A DNA stretch of 64,000 nt from Formicarius rufipectus (taxonomy: Eukaryota > Chordata > Aves > Passeriformes > Formicariidae): contig VXAU01000197.1 in the NCBI GenBank assembly GCA_013399695.1, positions 3,374,557 through 3,438,556 on the forward strand, read 5' to 3'. The notes beneath the pieces are model-generated. The model was not told the origin of the DNA. It saw only the letters and a list, made by a program, of their open reading frames with translations, and made no database searches. Positions 21,887 through 36,207 of this stretch are shown here, piece by piece; positions within the stretch are counted from its first letter, which is position 1, and each line of letters opens with the position of its first letter. Made by a program: the position numbers and the translations under genes.

Positions 21887-23800
21887 CAAGCACATTCCAA
21901 GAGTCACGAACCTTCAGAAACTCCAAAATATGTCGTCAGTAAAACCAAACCTTTTCCTTAAATGATGCCTTACACTGTTCCATGATGATGACCTGTCACT
22001 AATGGTTAAAAATGAAAGCAAAATCACTCTTAATGTTTACTCATAAATGAAGAGCAGAATGTATTAGGATGTGTATGGATTTTCATGATAAACCAGGTTT
22101 GTAAGACTGAGACTTGCTCTTAATTGTTTTGAACGAAGTAACTTAGGAATTTTTTCATATCTCAGTGTTATAGTTTAAATAGGAAGTTGAGAGACAATTG
22201 AGTTTTTGACTGTTTTGCTTTTTTCCCCTCTCACTAACGTAATTCTAATCATGAATTTGCAGGTGCTGCCTTTGTTAGTACTCTTAGGAGCATTTTTATG
22301 AGATACAGCTTTGTCTTTAATAATTATTTAGTTGCCTTAACCTATCTAAGCTTTATGCTGAAACATTTTTTTCTCCAGCAAGTGCTAAAATGTTTTATCC
22401 TGAAAAGGCTACTTATCTGTCTGCTTAGTGCATTACATTTGAGAAGGGAAAAAAAAAAAAGCTATTTTACACTGACCAGTTTTTAAATTTTTTCCCTCAA
22501 GGTTAATTGCTTTAAATATTTCCTTCACATTTAAGGAAAAAGTTAGTTGCAACATTTCTGGTAAAAGAATACAGCAGTGAAGCACACTGAATTTGCACTT
22601 GAGCAAAGGAAACTGATGGGTCAGTTTAGCCTTATTGTTCATACGAATATGACAAAAATTACCTTATAAAGCCAAATCAAGTCTTTTTGTTTTGAGCCTT
22701 GCTAATGTTGATGTCTGAACATAGCACAGGAGGATGAACTCTCTCAGAAGAGTCTGCAATGTAACACAAACTAAGACACTGACTTGTTATGAAATGTGTG
22801 TGTATATAACATATATGAAGTGTTTTAGTGTATACATTCTTGTTGTAATCCTAGCTTGCATGACTTGAAAGCTTGAAATACTTCAAATGTACCCAAATAA
22901 CTGCATTTAATGTTACAGGTTATTTTTGTATTTTTGTGTGTAAAATATTTGTAACTTGTATTTCTGACTCCTCATTGTTTAAGCATATCTATGTAGATAC
23001 GTAGATCTAATGCTCTTAACAGTGTAAATATAGGAAAGGATAATGTGTGCCTTTTTAAACACAGTCTAAAACACTCATTAGTGTTTTCAAATATTCACCT
23101 CTAATCTTAACTGTAGTAACTTGGTCCTGCAAGGTTAGAATTCTTAAACTTACATTTTGTGCAAAGTGTCTGAGATCAAAGTTACTCTGTAAACTAGAAT
23201 TCAGTTTGACATAATGAAATTCAGCAAAGTTTACAATTTACATTGTATGTATGAATATTCCTGCTTTGCTGTCCAAATATACTGTGAATGTGCTGGAGTT
23301 ACGCAGATGTCAAATGTTTTTTAAAAAAAGAGAAAATATTATTATTGGTCATTTTGCAAGTCAGCCATAAAGAAGTCACTTGAAAAATTTGGCTTCATTA
23401 ATGAACAAATTTCTTTTACCTCTAAGTCCAGAATACTCACTAATGTTTGTGAGGAAGTTTACATGCAAAGTAAGGAAAGATTGGTTGCCTTAGTACTTGT
23501 TCTAGGTAAATATATTTTTTATTCTGTAGTTTTCTAGATTTTTATCAGTAAATATTATTTATACATGTAGACAAATAGATTGCGAGGGAGGGAAATCCTG
23601 TTATATTGTATTTTTTTCTTTTTAATGCAGTAATTTGCCCATCAAGACCAGAAATTTGAATAGGCTCCTTGTTGTACAGCTGCCTCAATGAGTTTGTTTT
23701 AAAACAAAACACAACTTGTTCTTCACATGAAAATGTGAAATCTTATTGGAGGGGAATAAATTTCTAACCTATGCACTAATAAATTCATCTAAGCCAGTGT
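21887..23800 (+). other. STX2: STX2 3' UTR (isoform B)
   Basis: AT-rich sequence after the exon B stop up to the polyadenylation signals at 23755 and 23778. It contains TTTTTGTATTTTTGTG-like U-rich stretches near 22925. I see no coding exon. The extent is inferred from the signals. Confidence 0.6.
23755..23783 (+). terminator. STX2: paired polyadenylation signals ending STX2
   Basis: AATAAA at 23755-23760 and again at 23778-23783, followed within about 20 bp by GTGTCATGTGTC and TTTTTTGT, a typical downstream U/GU element. Likely 3' end of the longer STX2 transcript near 23800. Confidence 0.6.
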
Positions 23801-26800
23801 CATGTGTCTATTTTTTGTATGAAGGATGTTACTGTGAATATTCCCACTAAGTGTTTGAATAAGGCTGGTATGTTTTTGCAATGACATTTGTCAAATAAGG
23901 GATTGCCTGGTCTCAGAGTAAAGGTACTGTATTCCCTGAGCCTTTTTACCAAAAGAAGTGTAGAGATGGTCAAAGTAGGTGTAGAGATAATTATGAAGAA
24001 AATAATGAGATTTATTACTTTAAACTATCCCAAGGTGGGGCTTTTTCAGAGAAATGTTGAGGTAAGAATGCCTAAGGCTTCATTTGAGTCAGTGCTCTCT
24101 TCATACAAAAATAAGTAGTTATAACTTTTTTGCCAGTCCAGCAGCAGTGAGGGTTTGCATGCAGAGTTAACACCAAAGCACTTAGAAAATGCCCAGTTGA
24201 TTACTTTTGCCTGTCAGTAAAAGCATAGGGCAAATGTTAGAGAATCAGCTAAAGCTGTTTCGTTTACTGTTCTGTCTTAATTCTGCCTCCACTTGCTTTG
24301 TAGTATAAAACAGAACAGTTTTATGTAAAGGAGGATGTTTATCAAAGCAATACTTGAGTTTTGATGCATAAATTTAGAAGATAAATTTAAAAGACAAAGG
24401 GAAGTGAGGGAACTGCTGCCTATGAGGAAGGATGCTTTTCTGTATAACAATTATCTTAAAAAGAATTAAACTTTTTAAAAAGTGGGTTTGAGAGCAGTTT
24501 GAATGTGGGGTTTGCTTTGAGTTGGTTTTTCTTTTGGTGGGGGTGGAGTTAATAGGGGTTTAAAGACTTAGGTTACCCAATGTTAAATTTGATTTGATGT
24601 GTTCATGTGGCTTGTATGCCACCTCTGAAAATAGCCAGGGCACTGTCCCTGTGCTGCAGCCCTGCACCTGTGGGTTGGCTCAGGGGGTCTGTCACCGCCC
24701 TGTGGCACACATGAGGTCCTGCTGCCAGCACTGAGCACCAAGAGTGAGCAGTCTGGAGTAACAGCAGCATTTGATAAGGACCTGGAACTGGTGACAGACA
24801 AAAGCACTTCTGGAATAAAGAGTTTCCTGAAGGGAACTCCACAAAAATGGTAAGTAATGACAAAATCATTGTGTTACTGCATTGTAAGGAATGGTGGCTG
24901 CTGTTTGCGTTTCAGCCCATTTTACTCCAAATTGCAGAAAGAAGGGGTTTGATGTTCCAGAGTAAATAGTTCCTAGAAAATGGCTGTTATGACACAAATT
25001 GCTAACCAGACTTTGTAAATAAGAAGAAAAGAAGTATTATTTTGCATACACAATCATATATTCTATATCCATTCTTCTACAATGACACTCTTGGTTGGGT
25101 CAGCCTGTGCCAGGTACTGTCAATTGAAGGTACATGGAGATGGGCAACATTAAACTTGAGTTTAATGCAATGCAATTTAGGAAGTGTAACTGGGCAGAGG
25201 TGCTATTTATGTAACTACATCACAGAATGAAACACATTTGAGTATTATCTGAATCTTTCAAATATGAGGATGTGTTTATTAAAACAACAAAACACTTTTT
25301 CTGTCGTGGTGGGTCATATAGTAGAACAGTATCTCTTAGTCTTCTGTGGACTAATGGAATTGATTTTCTATAGGAAGTCCATAAAACAACATTTTGCTAG
25401 TCTAAAATTTAAGAAAATCTGACCTTGAGAAGAACTTTTTCCTGGGGCTGTTGGTGAAACAAATTTCCGTTAATTGAAAGATACAAATGGTTAATTTGAA
25501 GGGTATTCTGCAGACTAAATGTAGAATATCTGAGCATTAGACAAGGGGCAAGGGTTGCCTGGCTTTTATATTTCACAGCAGATAACAGGACAGTAGTTAC
25601 TCCCTATAAGTAGTTTCATACCTATCTTTGTCCAGTCAGATACTGGGGAGGAGAAGTGAACGAATGGCAAAGGATACTTGAAAGCCTGTGCAAGGCTTTA
25701 CTTGCTGCCATTTGTAGGTCACTGTAGAATCAAACCCTCATCAGGGCTATGACAGAGCTGTTCTCTGTGTGTGTAGGGCTGGAAGATTAAACCCTCTTTT
25801 GTGCAGGTCACTGTAACTTGTCTGAGATGACACAGGGTCCATGTGGCAGAGCACAGTGTGTGTGCTCAGGTGCCTGTTCGAGCTTCAAGACTCTGCCTTT
25901 GCTGTGTGCATGGCAGAGCATTGAAAACACTCCTGGGAAAGTCAGAACTTCGTGCCATGTGTTCACTGTTGTTTTCCTATCTTCCTAGGCAGTAAAGCTT
26001 CATACGCTTTTTATTTGAAAGAGTTGTATTTTGAAGTTATTTTAGCCAGAGGATGGGAAATTACCTGCGCAATATTGTAAGATCTGTGAGTTACTCTGCC
26101 CCAGCTGTGATTTTTTTTTTTTTTCCAGAGCTATCTGGCAGTTTTGGGTTACCTGGTTCTGATCCAGAGCATGGTTCAGTAGAAGATGTCCAATCAGAGA
26201 AGGCAGCTTTAAAATCCCAGGTCTCAAGGTTCTTTACAGGAATTCACATCACTATTGTGGCAAAGTATGCTTGCACTTCATAGCTGGGGGAAATGATTCA
26301 GGGAAGAAAGGTCAGCTGAAAGAACTAGTACTGCCAGTTCAATTTTCTATGTATTTTATTCTTTCACTACTAAAACTTTGGACCATGTATACTAACTTTG
26401 CAGTCAGGAGTTAGACTCACTGCTGTAAATGAGGTCTAAATTTGGTTCCTCTATAAAAGTGACAATAATTCCCAGAGAAGAAGAGAAACTGCTGTTGCAG
26501 CTTTGCACTCCACCAGCTGAAGTAGCTTGGGAGTAAGAGATGTCCTGTCCTGTGAGAGCCCAGGGGTGCAGGAGGAAGATTTTTCTCGCTAGCTGTAATT
26601 CTCCATCAGGGATGCATTCAGAAGTTACCAAGCCCTTTGCTATTAGTCCCATTCATTGGGAGGTCTGGAATAATGTTATTTCCATCACAGTTCATCTTCT
26701 GAACAATTTCATGCAATTGGTTTCATGATCTTAATGAGCATTTGTCCCTGCAGAGGCTTCCATGAGGGTTTTCCAGTAGGATTTCTCACACAGCTCCAGG

Positions 26801-29800
26801 AATTTGGCCACAATGTAGGTGTTGTGCTTTGGCCAGAATATCCACTGGCTTGGCAGGTTGGCTTGTGTTCTGTCCCTGTTCCAGAACAACAGGCTGCTGG
26901 TCAGGAGGGGTGATGGCCTTTAAAAGCATGGCTAAACCCTGGTTTGTTTTTAATGTATCACTAGGTTTTATATGGAGAAAGTGGAATGCAAAGCCTCTGA
27001 ATGCTGGCAGTGGGTAGACAAACCCATTTCATTTAGAGCTCCCTCTCAGCCATGTTTATTTAATGCTGGAAATTTCAGTGGGGTGGAAAGGCTCTCAGAA
27101 AAGACAATTCCAATTTTATTCTTTCAGGCCATTCCCTGGGATTTCTGATTTAAGCACAGCTACCGATCTGGACCCAAGTCTAGGGAAAGATCTGATACCT
27201 GAAGCATTATTTAGTGAAAGCAATTAAGCTCCAGTCCCCTCTGCAAAATCAACTTAAAGCTTGAGAGAACATCTCATTCCCAACAGCTGCTGAGACAGAA
27301 GCGGGCCTCTTGCCTCATTGCTTTGACTTAGCTGAGAGCTTTATCTTAAAGAGGAAACTTCGGAGGAGAAGTTTGGAGCATGGTGCTCTTGGAGCTGCTG
27401 GTACTTCAGCAGGCCTGCCTAGGTCAGTGCCACTGTGCAGCTTCTGTTCTTGTTTTCTAACAGTCTGTCCTAAAGCATCCTGGGCAGAGGCACAGGTACC
27501 TGCCTGAAACATCCCTGTGCAGCCACGAGGGGGAAAGAGCTGCTGGCAGGGCTTACTGACCTGCATCCAGGAGAAGAATTGGAAGTTTCGAGTGAGATGA
27601 GTTTAAACCTAAGGAGAAAAACCTGTATCTTCAACATTTACAGCAAGTACTGTAGGACCTTTGATACCTGCTGAAGCAAGATGTGACCTTACTGCTGGAG
27701 TAATTGTACTAAAAAAACCCCAAAGCACAATACAAACAAAAACCACCAAAAAAATATTAATTTCCACAAAACATGTCTCAGTTCTCTCTAGCCTGTGTGG
27801 TTGCTGCTGATCTCTCTCTTCAAAATTTCAGTAATAACCTTAATTCCCTTTTCAGAGTTTCACACGTTGCTGATTTGTCTGCTGTGCCCGTTCTGTCTCA
27901 GGGATGGGATGATTTGCTGACTTGCTCCTCACACTTACTGTTTGTCTCTTGCTACTTCATTTATTTAATGGACTTCTGGTAAAGGCTTTTTAAAATATCA
28001 TGACTGGTAAGGCTCAGCCTTCTGCAGATTGACTTGGGACTCGACCAGGAGACTCTCTGTCACCTTTTTATGCCATTACTTTAATTACTGGAAGTACTGA
28101 CAGAATGCTGTTAAAAAAGGAGGCTCATTTTCCCAAATGCAGGCATTCTTAGCCATTGAGCCATCTAATGGCAGGTCTTGGATTTTCTGCCCACTTTTTA
28201 TCTTGGTCTTTGACTTTCCTTTGTTTAGCTGGTGGCTTTGAGAGGCATAGTTTCTTATGTTATTGAACCTACCTCATGGTATTTGTAGCAAAGAAAAAAG
28301 GCAGTATGTGTGTTTAGTTAGGAAGGGCAGACATGACATCCATGAGAGAGACTAATCTTGGTTCTGTTCACACTGCTGTGAACCATCTTTAAATGGATGA
28401 ATATAGCTGCTAGCAAAGGAAGCAAAGGAACCTTAACTGCAGCAGAAAGCACTCTGAAGAAGGAAATACATACATTAAAAATCTAAACAAACTGCTTTTA
28501 ACCATCTGAAAATTGCAAAAGAAAACATTTCAAAACATTCTGGGTTTAAATCAGTTCATACAACAAGCACAGATTACATTTCCAGCTCACATCCTTGCTC
28601 TGCTTTTGATTTTCCCTTTTGGCAATTTATTCAGAGTAGAGATAGTGGATAGAATCTCAGAGGAGAATAAAAGGCAGTGTTTTGAGAACTAATGAAGTAA
28701 TTATCTAAAGCATTATTTACAATGATTATTTAGAAGATAATGAGACCCTTTAATTATGTTTGTTCTGCATAGCTAGCCGTTCAATAATTCAGGGTGTTGC
28801 CGTACAATTTCCCCTGTATTTACTTCGCACATTTTTGTTCAGAAAAATGTCATGTTTTTGTGCTGTCTGTAAAGCACAAATCTAGGTTCTCTTCTGGGTG
28901 TCATTTTTCACATCAGAATCACCTCGGTTGGAGTAATAGGGCTTTAGTGTCAGGCTTCTTCAACGTGATGTGGAACAAAATAAATTGTGGGTGAAATAAA
29001 GCTTTCCCTATTAAAGGCTGCTATGGCTTTATTCTTATGAAAGCTCTGCTAGGTATTTACATACATGCATTAGTCACCTGATGCTTCTGTTAGGATTTAT
29101 CTTACTGGAGGTGAAGCTTGACTTGCAGTTCATTTTCATTTTAGGAGCCATGATGATTATATTTCAAATAAAAGGGTTTTTTTAAAGACCCTTTACTCAT
29201 TTTGGTGGGAGAAACTCAGAGCATCCTTAACATTTCAGTAGCTAATAAAAATTTCACTACATCTGTGAACTTGCTGATAAAACAAACAATTCTACTTAAG
29301 CAGATCATTAGCAATGCCAAAATAGAATAAACTCCCTGAGGAGATGCATCTTTTGTCACAGGCCAGATCCTCCTTTGGTGCCCTGACTGCAGTGATGCTA
29401 CTCCAGGTTGCAATGGCCGAGGATGCAGTTCTTGATGATTAAAAATCAGTAGGAAAAGCCTAAATCTCAGAAAGGGGCTGAAGGTTGGGAGTTTCTGTCC
29501 CAGTATGGCTGGCCATTTATTTAGTATCAAATCTAATTCCATACTTTCCACTCACTCCAAGAGATGCTGCAAAGGGTGGCTGATCTCCTACCTACCTTCT
29601 GTTCCCTTGAGGCAAATAGACAGCATGTGGAGGAGTATATTTTAATTTTACTGGAGTATATTTAAAAGAGGTAACATAGGACCATTCTAGAATGTGGTGG
29701 AAGTTAAAAATTCGAAGTGCTTATTAAGCAGTACAGAATTGAGTTTCACATGGTTTCTATGAAAAAAAAATCTAAAACTATGAATTTAAATAGTGAGGCA

Positions 29801-31937
29801 GACCACAATTAATTATTAATAAAGAGACAGCAAAATGAGATTCTGAAATACCTGTACAAGTGCAAATGAGCTGCTTCAATTTAGTTTCTCTGCTGGGCTT
29901 TAGGTCTGCTGAAGGACAGACTTGCATAGCCTCTTATTGAAATTCCCAGCAGTACTCCTGTTGGCTTCAAAGGTACCTGGTTCAGGCCCACATGTGAAAT
30001 AGGTTTAAACCTGTGATTCCTGAGATAGATAATTTTTGTATTTATCTTTTGTGCCAGGAAGCACAATTCTGACTTAGATCTCTTAGTTCCCCTCGAATGT
30101 TTTCCTTCTGTTACCCACAGGAAGCCCATCTTTTGCCCTTCTGACATGCAGGGTATTCACACCCTCATTAAACAAGTGATAGAGGCATTAGCAAATTGGC
30201 ATCTCCAGTACAAATCCTTCCATTTGTGTCCTGGTGAGAGCAGCTTTCCAGTCCCAGCTGGACAACCTGGAATACATGAGACAGAAAGCTTGTGTGGTGC
30301 TCACTGGGAGCAGTCATGCTCCTGGTTGCTTTCTCTCTTCAGCCAGGCAGGAAGCTTAGACTGAATTCCTCTTTACAAATGCTGCAAGAATAACTTCTCT
30401 TAATGTGGTTTTTGCTGTTACTTAAAATAGAAGGTTGTAACTGGACACACATGACTCAGTGGCTTGGTGCCTGAGCTATGATTTCATATAAAGGGAGTGA
30501 TTTTTGGAACTCAGCCATTGATTCTGTATAGAATTCCTAAAATGTTTAGCTTTTTTCTCTGCCCCCAGAAAAGACACTTCGTTTCTTTCTATTTTTTCAA
30601 CTTTTCCCCTGTGATGTTTGGATATGTTTTCATAATAAAAGATCAGTGAGTTTCAAAATCCAATCATTTTGGTATGTTTTGCATGTAGTTTGCAGGTATA
30701 CTTTCAATTACTTTTTGATGGATTTTTAACTAGTCATGCAAAATGCTGTTGGAACTAAATGAGTTCACTGCAGTGAAAGCCTGATACTGGTTTCTCAGCA
30801 TATAAATGCATCTTAGCTGCTTGGGAGCTGCATATTGTACTCTTTTCACTTGAATGCTTTATTAATTGAGGAGAACATGATGCTCTGTCTATAAAGAGAT
30901 TTCTCCTGAAATCTGTTCTTGGCTTTTTCATCTCAAATTGGGTCACTGTGCCCACCATTCAGAACAACACAGAAAGGAAGGTAGAAAGCACCATCTCTTT
31001 CTGCGGGCCAAACTTGCAGCAATCAGACCACCCAATTCTGGGACAGTTTGAAATGTCAAGTACATGTTTCCAGTAGAAATTTGTCTAATTTTTAAATACA
31101 ATTAAAGAAACGCCCAGAATATATTTTTAGGTGTTGACACACAGCATTTTGTTTCACCTTATGTGAGTCTTTGAGATTGTTGCCCTAAGACAACATTATT
31201 TATATGCCTGTCCCAATTCTGCATGGGAGGAAAATTACTGCCTTCCTGAATCACTGCTGCAGTGGTAAGATTCACTCTGTGACTTTGTCTGTAGCTGCCA
31301 CACACAGGCTTGCTGTGTGTTATACTCAGCTGTTATAAATACCAAAGTAAGAACAATTTGATATAAACCCCTTCACCGTTCCCATTGGGTGGGGAATCTC
31401 TGAGTGGTGACAGGAAACCACTTCTCTCCAGAAGGAAAAACATGGTGCTGTTGTTTTTAAGGAGTTTGACCCATTGTCTCACAATACCTACCAAACTTTT
31501 GGGAGGCTGTCTCACTAAAAGTACTGCCTTATGAGGTCAAAGGCATTTTGGCTGCTCATCTGCACTGAAACTCCTTAGAGAAAAAGGGAAACTTTGAGCC
31601 GTGTTTGTTACTCTTATGACTAAACATCTTGGCTGCCTTTTGAAAAGCCCTGGGAGGACAAAGGGAAAGGCAATTTCCTGTACAGCCAGAACACCCACCC
31701 AGCACCTCCAAAGCTTAAAGATGCAAGACAGGCTGTGAATGTTTTGGAAGGGAAGGAGGAAACAAAAACATATAGAAAGGAAAGAGGAAATATCCCAGTA
31801 ACATGTCTGTTACCTTGAAGTTGTAGCCACAGAAATGCTGCTGCCTGACTTCATTAAAAGTCAAAAGTCCCATAAACCAATTTACCCTTTCTCTAGAGAG
31901 TTTAAATGCTCTCAAGCTGGTTTTCTCTCTGTTTCAG
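23801..31937. other. region between STX2 and the coiled-coil gene candidate
   Basis: No gene I can name. Several isolated stretches have strong splice-site pairs and open frames (around 24640-24849, 26131-26220, 27128-27227, 30152-30233 and 30569-30645). They may be upstream exons of the gene that follows, but their phases do not make one unambiguous model. They are treated under findings. No recognised transposon. Confidence 0.4.
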
Positions 31938-32054
31938 AAGGCTATCAGTCACATTCTGGATCATGGCTGTTCTGTACTGGACTCCCCCAAGGTAAATCAA
32001 TCACTTTCAAAAGTGGATAAGCCCTTGACTAAAGCACAAGGGGAAGACAAAGTG
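31938..32054 (+). CDS. uncharacterised coiled-coil gene, exon candidate 1
   Basis: 117 bp between ctctctgtttcag| and |gtgagt, encoding KAISHILDHGCSVLDSPKVN then QSLSKVDKPLTKAQGEDKV. Only one of the three frames is open across the whole exon, and it is phase 0 at both ends, which matches the next three candidates. The composition is polar with a Lys-rich tail. An inner donor at 31992 (CCCAAG|gtaaat) would give a shorter 54-bp form in the same frame. I do not recognise the protein. Confidence 0.45.
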
Positions 32055-35000
32055 GTGAGTAACCATTTCCAATCCAGGGCGTGCCAGAATTTGTCCATTT
32101 GGTGTTTTTAGGGGTGGGGTTATAGGCAACTGTTTTAAATAAGCATTTTTTTAAATCATACCATATGGAGAAACTATATATAGCCTTGTTAATTAGAAGC
32201 TTCATAGTGTAGGATATACCCCTACTATGCAAAACAATGAATTAAAGACCCCAAATCCTGCTATTTGGTGGACAGCTGAAAAAGTGGAGAAGTTTTTTGA
32301 AACAGAAAGTACGGACAGTAACCACAGTCAGAATGCAGCTACTTGTGAGCTCTAAGGTCACTGCATTTACATACTTCCCATGGCTACAAAGTTGGGGTAT
32401 TTTTCTTATGTAGTGCTTGTAATCACAGTGCTGATTCTATCAAAGAAAAGTCATTGTGGAGCTTGTGAAACTTTCCACAGCAGGTCAGTTTAAGGTGTCC
32501 TGGTAAGTCTGCAGGCAGTTGTAAATCCAGTTTTTTGAAAGCTCAGCTCCTAGTCACAAAAGGCCACGGCTGCACTTTCAATCTGTCTTTCTTTCTTGCA
32601 CTTCAGTTGAGGAAATATGTTTATCCCCCAACAAGTAATTTACATAAAGAATCCTGGTTTAGCATGTGCCTCCCTTTTTCTCATGGGTTTCCCACAAGGC
32701 ATCATAATAATGGTTTAGAGCAAACACTTGCCTGGTCTGTGTTCAACTATATTCCCCAGGTCTGATATCACCATTTGTGGTGAACTGATGTCACTGTCCC
32801 CTATACATACACTTTAGGCACTCGTTGTTAAATGACTTGTAGCTCCTTTTCAGGTTCCCCACATCAAAAAAAAAAGTCTCTGCTTCCTAAGCCACCTACC
32901 AAGTGGTACATTTATTTTTAAATAAATTAATTTGCATGTTTAGAAGAGTACATTTAGTCAACTCCTACAATACAGAGCTATTTCTCACCACGTATTTGCC
33001 CAGTTCCTCAGTAGTTCCTGATGGCAGGAGTTAAAAAAAGTTCACCTAAAATTAGGTTCAGAACCATTATAAGAACGACAGCCAGTTCCTACGAAGGGCT
33101 TTCAGAGCACTGAGTAGAATATCGTGTGGTTGGCATTTCTGAAATGAAATTGGATTGTTGACAGCTTATGTATGAATTTAGGAGGCTAATTTTAGGTTAC
33201 AGTAATCTTGCCCTGTGTCTGTAGACTTGATCCACCCCGGAGGGTCACCCACTGTGGCTGCCAGGACAAGCTGGGGAAGAGCTCTGATGTCCCTCGGCCT
33301 CAAAGCCTGACAGCTGGCACACTTGACTTTGGAGCTATTTATAAGACTTTTGTCAGAGTTCTCATTTATACAGTTCCCCCCGGTGTATTTTTGGGTCTGA
33401 TTTTCCTTCCAAGATAAAGCAAAGAAACCCACAGAACAAATCAGTCTTAAAAAGAAAACATAAATTCACAGGACGATAAAATTCAGCAAGTGTTGAAACA
33501 CATTTTTAATTACAGCTGTTGTGTTTGGTTTATTTTTAATCCCTAAAACAGCAGAAATTGCCACAAACTTTGAATGAATTTGAAGAAAATAAAGGCAAAA
33601 TCTCTGTTTCCCTGTAACCCAGCTGGATTCACACATCCATATATTGGGTTTCTATGATGTATTTGCTTTCTCTGTTTTTTCTCATTTTCTGGTTGGTTGC
33701 TAAGCTATATTCAAGCATGTGCTAGGCAGGGTGACTCAGAGACTTGTAGGCCAGGATGCTTTTCTTGGGTTTTCAATGAGCATTCTTTTTATTCCACACA
33801 GATATAAATAATTGCCTTCCTTGACTCCCTTAATCATTTAATTATTTTAATGGCATTAAAATATGTTTTCTGTGGTTAAAGGGGAACTGTTTCATTAGCA
33901 TCTGTTCTAACCTTGAAAGTTCTGCTCTTACATACTGATACACAGAGTGCCACAACACAGTGTAATGTATAAAAGAAAAATAAAAGCTGAACTGAATTGC
34001 TGTCAAAATGTGATTATTTATGGGGGGGGGGGAAGGAATATGTGTGTAATACTCTTATTAAAATGAACTATTTGATTGATGTTCAGAGAAATCTGACAGG
34101 TTTAGGAGGCACTGAGGTTTCACAGTCCTCACTCGTTTGCAGATGAAGGTTTGGAGGCAAAGATAGTCTTCTCATTTCTTCCTTCATGCCTGGGAGGTGA
34201 GATGGGCTGTAGGAACAGAAAAGAAAAGAGAAGGTGTGAGCAAGGCCAGGGAATAGAAGGTCCCTTTGAGAAAGCCCTCACTTTTGTCTTTCCTAGGGGT
34301 GCCAGTCTATGGCATCAGTGCCAGCTGCTGCTCCTGTGAAGATCACTCCTGTTGGCAATACCCCCTTCTACCCTCACCATCCCCAGTCACAGTGAGCTGT
34401 GACCACCTCATCTACACATGGGGTGAGCTCAGTTTCCAGCCACGAGCTCCTTCAGTTTTATTTCTGCTTTAATCTGGTTTTATTATCCAGGTACAGTGGT
34501 GAACTAAAAGAAAGAATTCATACTTGTCTGTTGAACCAACCAGGCTTATATAGAAGATCTTATTCAAGGTCCAGAAATGATAATGTTATCTTTTAAATGT
34601 CTAATTCATGTCAAACCTCTTTGGAGGATGATTTCACAAGTAGTAAGTTCTTTGCTCACAGCCCCCTGTGCTCTCCCCTCTCCAGTACGGTTGCATTGGG
34701 TGTGCACATTTGCTCCTCCTCCCATTTCAGTGTCTCTTCGATGTGATGAGTTCTCACCACTGGAACATCATATGAAAACAGGAAAAATTCAGAGGCTGTG
34801 AGGGAGGGGACACTTTTCAGTAAATATTTCTTGATTCCTCCCAAGCACCCTGGCCTATCACAGAAACCCTCATGGCTAAAAGGGACAGATGGTTTGTGTC
34901 TCTGGTACGAGAAGTTCCAATGACCACCTTTGGTTTGCAGACAGCAGCTGCAGAACAGTTATATGAGAGGTTCCTTTTCCATCCCAAGAAGCTTTCTGCA

Positions 35001-36207
35001 TTATTACAACATACTCACTTTTTCTTTCTATTTGCTTTGTTGCTTTGTCTCCTTCCACCTCCTGTTGCCCAGTAATTAGATTATTTTGAGGTCTGAAAAA
35101 GAAGAGACTCCAAACTTCCCTACTTCTTGCTTGGTATGGCAAGGTTCAACTTTTCTCAAAAATGAAATCCACACCTCCAGTGGTACTACAGACCAAGTCA
35201 TGCTGGCCAAATAGAGACAGCCTGACTCACCATCATCAGAGAAAGGATGAAAATAAGGGTAGTGATGTTTGAAAAAACAGAGAACTCAGTCACTTTGTTT
35301 ACCCTCTGGGAGCGGTCTTGGTTATACAAGATTAAATGTTATGTAAAGTAAAAAAAAACAGCTGCTCTGCCAGTGCTTATAGACAGCACACAGAGTGAGG
35401 GACAAGGGACATTTCATAATGGAGTTTCCTGTTAAGTATCCATGAGCAGAGGAAAGAGGGATCAGCCTGCCTAAAGGAAAGAGGACTGAGCTGCCTTGAA
35501 CTGAGCAATATGGCATAAGGCAAATTCGATAACTACTTTATGATGTTTATTTAGATTTGTAAGTCCTAAGAGACAAGACTGTCTTACATTGAATATAGCA
35601 TACTGTAAAATTGACATGTGACTTAGCAATACCTTGATATTTAAAAAAGGAATCAATGTTAAGATCTCTATCACGCTTAAAATAGTAGTGCCTATTTACT
35701 CTGTGCCCTGTCATTCTGTGTTGAGAAACAGCAGAGGAGACAAAGGTCCCTCTTTGTGCACTTCTTTATCCCACTTAATTCCAGGGATGCAGCAGAAAGT
35801 GCCTGCTTTTGACTGAATAATCTGATGAAGCAGTGCCATTTACTGTTTAACTACATGCCACTTACATCCCTGCTGTTTTATCCATCTTCCAAATAAACCC
35901 AATATCAGATTCTTCCTGAGACTGACAAGGAGGCAAAATGCCATGTAAGGAACAAATTGTTGCTAGTAATGTTGCTTATTCTTTGGGTCTGTACTCTCCT
36001 GTCCCGTGGCACCAGCACAGCTCACACCCCAGTGAACACTGCCTGAATGCCACATCTCATCCGTGCCATTAACTCCCTTTGTCTAGACTTGGAAAGTTGT
36101 GCTCTGCCATGCAAGAACAAATTGATTTAAGACCAACAGAATCACTGAGACATTTTAGATGTATTCTGAAGTATTTTAATGAGCTATTGATGAATTTTGT
36201 TCCACAG

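Noticed and set aside
33552..33616. QKLPQTLNEFEENKGKISVS exon-like stretch
   Set aside because: The acceptor is weak (cctaaaacag) and the only donor (CTgtaacc) is poor.
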